A stretch of DNA of 64,000 nt from Ilyonectria destructans (taxonomy: Eukaryota; Ascomycota; Sordariomycetes; Hypocreales; Nectriaceae). The notes under the pieces were generated by a model. That model made no database searches. It worked only from the letters and a program-made list of their open reading frames with translations, and was not told where the DNA came from. A program made the position numbers and the translations under genes. Below are positions 61,701-64,000 of the stretch, piece after piece. The stretch covers positions 2,604,001 to 2,668,000 of the forward strand of contig JAHEWK010000001.1 of the NCBI GenBank assembly GCA_020740775.1, in the 5' to 3' direction. Numbering within the stretch: position 1 is the first letter of the stretch; each line of letters begins with the position of its first letter.

Positions 61701-62486
61701 CTTGGCCGTGAACCTGGGTCGCACCAGCTGAATCGTCCAATTGCCTCACCACGCTTGTCGAGGCTTCAGCTGGCTTGGTCCGTCCCCTCAGCACTGGGTC
61801 TTCTAGAAGGCCGGCTGAGTGGGAGTGGCTCCCCTCCATCAAAGGATGATGCAGCTTTCCGTCTCAGGTCGAGACAGACGAACGCTAGCCGGTGCCCACC
61901 AAGCCTGGCGAAACACCAGCTCCCGCACATGGACACATGGGAGGGGAACGCCCGCTCCTTGGGACATGAGCGAGACTATGCGAGAGAAAGAATTGGCGGT
62001 GGAACGGCGTCAGATCACTGATTGCGGATCAGGACCGCAGAGCGGTATGTGCATGCGCCTCGGCGGCCCCATCAGTCTGGAACTGCACCAGGGGCCACAA
62101 CCGGACCCTCAGCCGAGCAAGGGACGAGGATGAGCTAGAACATTGAACACGTAGGTACCTGAGGGGCAAGGGTGCCGCCATCGTGAGCTAAGATGTAGTT
62201 TCCCCCCAATTAACACTTGGCAGGCTTTGGTGCGTGTTGGGCCAGATCAGGCAATGCATATCTGCTGACTGATCGGTTGATGGCGATGCGGCTTCACGGC
62301 TTCACGGCTCATCAAGGGCTGGCTGACCCCTCGTCCTTCTGGCTGCCCTGACCGTCAATCAGGGGGCTAATGCAGACCCTCACGGAGCTGAGACCAGGCA
62401 TGTTCTGAGGCCCCTCATCACTGTACGGTGGACGCTTGGCGGGAGCCGTAACGAGCGACAAGCATACTTACGTAGTATACGCGGAA

Positions 62487-62510
62487 GCAGACGCGGACGC
62501 AGACGCGGAC
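62487..62510. repeat. Two-copy 12-bp tandem repeat
   Basis: GCAGACGCGGAC occurs twice in direct succession (62487-62498, 62499-62510), preceded by a degenerate copy. A simple local duplication. Confidence 0.7.
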
Positions 62511-63452
62511 TCTGTTGTAAGTTGCAGGAAAAATAACATGCGCACAAGAGATGCACGATATCGGAAGGATCTGCTCTGCGAGGTTCTTCCCGGGAGAATT
62601 GGCCAATGGCTAGCTGCACCCAGCTGCGGTTGCACGATGCACTTTGCTTTGGGTCGGTTACATCATCACATGGACAAGCGCCCATTACCAGCCGCGGAAC
62701 TGGGTCACTTTTGTGCGACCTTCGTCATGCAGAGAGAGACACACAGGAAGGGGTTCAGGAATGAACATCAGACCACTGGAGGATTTGTGTGGTGAAATTA
62801 GATATGCCGTCATGTCTCATCCCACTGTGCTCCGCAGCTTTGCCATGTCTGTCTTAAAGCAAGAAAAGCGAGTGATTTAAGCCAAATCGGGCAATATTCT
62901 CGAGTCCAACCTCGGATTCTCAACCTCCTGATTAACACCAAGGTGCCTACACAACGGTACCTGGGTGTTGGGTGGGTGGGGGACCGTAATGAAATGAGCT
63001 GGCTGTGCGGTGCAGTCGCATGTGCAGCAGTGCGCCAGATGCAGTGACCAGCCACTGGTCCTATGCCCTTCCCTCAGGTAACTGATCCGGAAGTGAAAGG
63101 GGATAGATGTTGCGTCGGTGGTTGCGTCTGTCACTCGGGCTGTTGGCCTGGCGTCTGGACACGGGCTTCGGGAACAAATATCGAATGGGAAGCTGGGATG
63201 AGATTACTGGGCCATTGGACGCAGACAGGCCTGAGAAAGTACGGATAGACAGCCGATGGACAGCCGCTGGGCTGAACGGACGAATCGCGACACTTGCCAG
63301 CAGCGCCAGCCGTGTAATTACTCTGCGGTGTGGAATAGCACATGAACAGTTGGGCCGGGGTGTCCTGCGAGCGGCGAGCGGCCTGCCCGTCCCTCCATCT
63401 CGACAGCCGGACTCCGCCGTCCCGGACAACTCTACCGCCGTGGGCAGTAATT

Positions 63453-63508
63453 AGAGGCGGCCAGAAAGAGGCGGCCAGAAAGAGGCGGCCAGAAAGAGGC
63501 GGCCAGAA
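63453..63508. repeat. Four-copy 14-bp tandem repeat
   Basis: AGAGGCGGCCAGAA is repeated four times without change over 56 bp, in non-coding DNA. A small minisatellite. Confidence 0.9.
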
Positions 63509-64000
63509 TTGAGCCCGTGGCGCCTGGCTGTCAGCTCGCCGGCCCCTCTTTGCCAAATCGCCAAATCGTCTAATCGCCCCAGCTGCACGTCTCCACCGTC
63601 CGTGGTTAGGGCGGGCCTTGAGTGCTGAAGCGAGGCCGCCTAGAACCAGACCAGCCTTTCTCGCTGCGGATGATTCGGGATGGGTGGTGGTGCTGGCGGT
63701 GGTGGACGAAAAGACCCATGCCCCCCCTACTGCTGGCCACTCGCCAGCCTTCCAGCGGGCCAGCTACCAGCCGACTAGTGCTGTGGCTACCAGCGACCAA
63801 CGACCTGGCCAGCGCAGAAGGGACCAGTTCGAAGCCAAAAAGCCAGCCCAGCAAGGGATTGGTACCCCCATCGAGCCAAGCAAGTTTGGCGGTGGGTGCA
63901 GCCTTGGGACGCTAACAACTAGGGGAAGGGAATGTACCATCTCATCCCCCACGGATCATCAGATGATGTATGTACGCCATGTACGCGGTATTAGTCCATT

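Larger units (their letters stand above)
58725..64000. other. 5.3-kb terminal region without a supportable gene
   Basis: Besides the promoter of the PhoD-like gene (the first few hundred bases), I see no gene. Many open frames of 60-170 codons exist on both strands, all GC-driven, without domains or plausible splices. An AT-rich island spans about 60,580-60,960. Short tandem repeats near 62,487 and 63,453 are listed separately. A gene entering from the right edge or a non-coding RNA cannot be excluded. Confidence 0.55.

Noticed and set aside
1..64000. Biosynthetic gene cluster, CRISPR array, transposon or virus-derived gene
   Set aside because: No polyketide/peptide synthase, terpene cyclase or P450 signatures, no regularly spaced repeats, and no transposase, reverse transcriptase or viral motifs were seen in any frame.

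Overview
The window is nuclear DNA of a filamentous ascomycete. Genes carry few, short introns (about 50-70 nt, with GT..AG ends and CTAAC/CTGAC-like branch points). They are separated by long non-coding stretches, and the proteins match filamentous-fungal families: a Zn2Cys6 regulator, an HSP30-type small heat-shock protein, PhoD-like and kelch membrane proteins, and endopolyphosphatase. A Sordariomycete, possibly Hypocreales, is my best guess from protein style; the sequence alone does not fix it.

I support eighteen protein-coding genes. Left block (1-9,417): the 3' part of a cation diffusion facilitator cut by the window edge, the phosphatidylinositol 4-kinase STT4 on the minus strand, and the proteasome beta subunit PRE7, which shares a 385-bp divergent promoter with STT4. 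From 9,418 to 18,628 is a 9-kb gene-poor stretch holding only one small NAD(P)-binding protein. Next come a YTH/RRM RNA-binding protein, an HSP30 gene with clear heat-shock elements and a TATA box, RAD51 with an MCB-like box, nucleoporin NUP120, retromer VPS26 (minus), ribosomal protein L9, a cysteine-rich signal-peptide membrane protein (minus), V-ATPase subunit H (VMA13) and mitochondrial glycine-cleavage T protein (GCV1).

After a 3.35-kb gap follow PPN1 endopolyphosphatase, then four minus-strand genes: a two-TM kelch protein, a Zn2Cys6 factor, P5C dehydrogenase (PUT2) and a PhoD-like phosphatase. The last 5.3 kb show no supportable gene.

Most genes are unlinked housekeeping functions (phosphoinositide signalling, protein turnover, recombination, nuclear pore, endosomal sorting, translation, vacuolar acidification, C1 and proline metabolism); I see no biosynthetic cluster, mobile element, rRNA, convincing tRNA or CRISPR. 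Exon joins were worked out by eye. Each multi-exon model gives an intact reading frame, and several splices restore conserved family motifs. I found no compelling new system. The most interesting points are the YTH/RRM protein with an acidic insertion, stop-free introns that hide inside open frames, an alternative C-terminus on the cysteine-rich membrane protein, a possible acylated alternative start in the kelch protein, and the dense HSE array.
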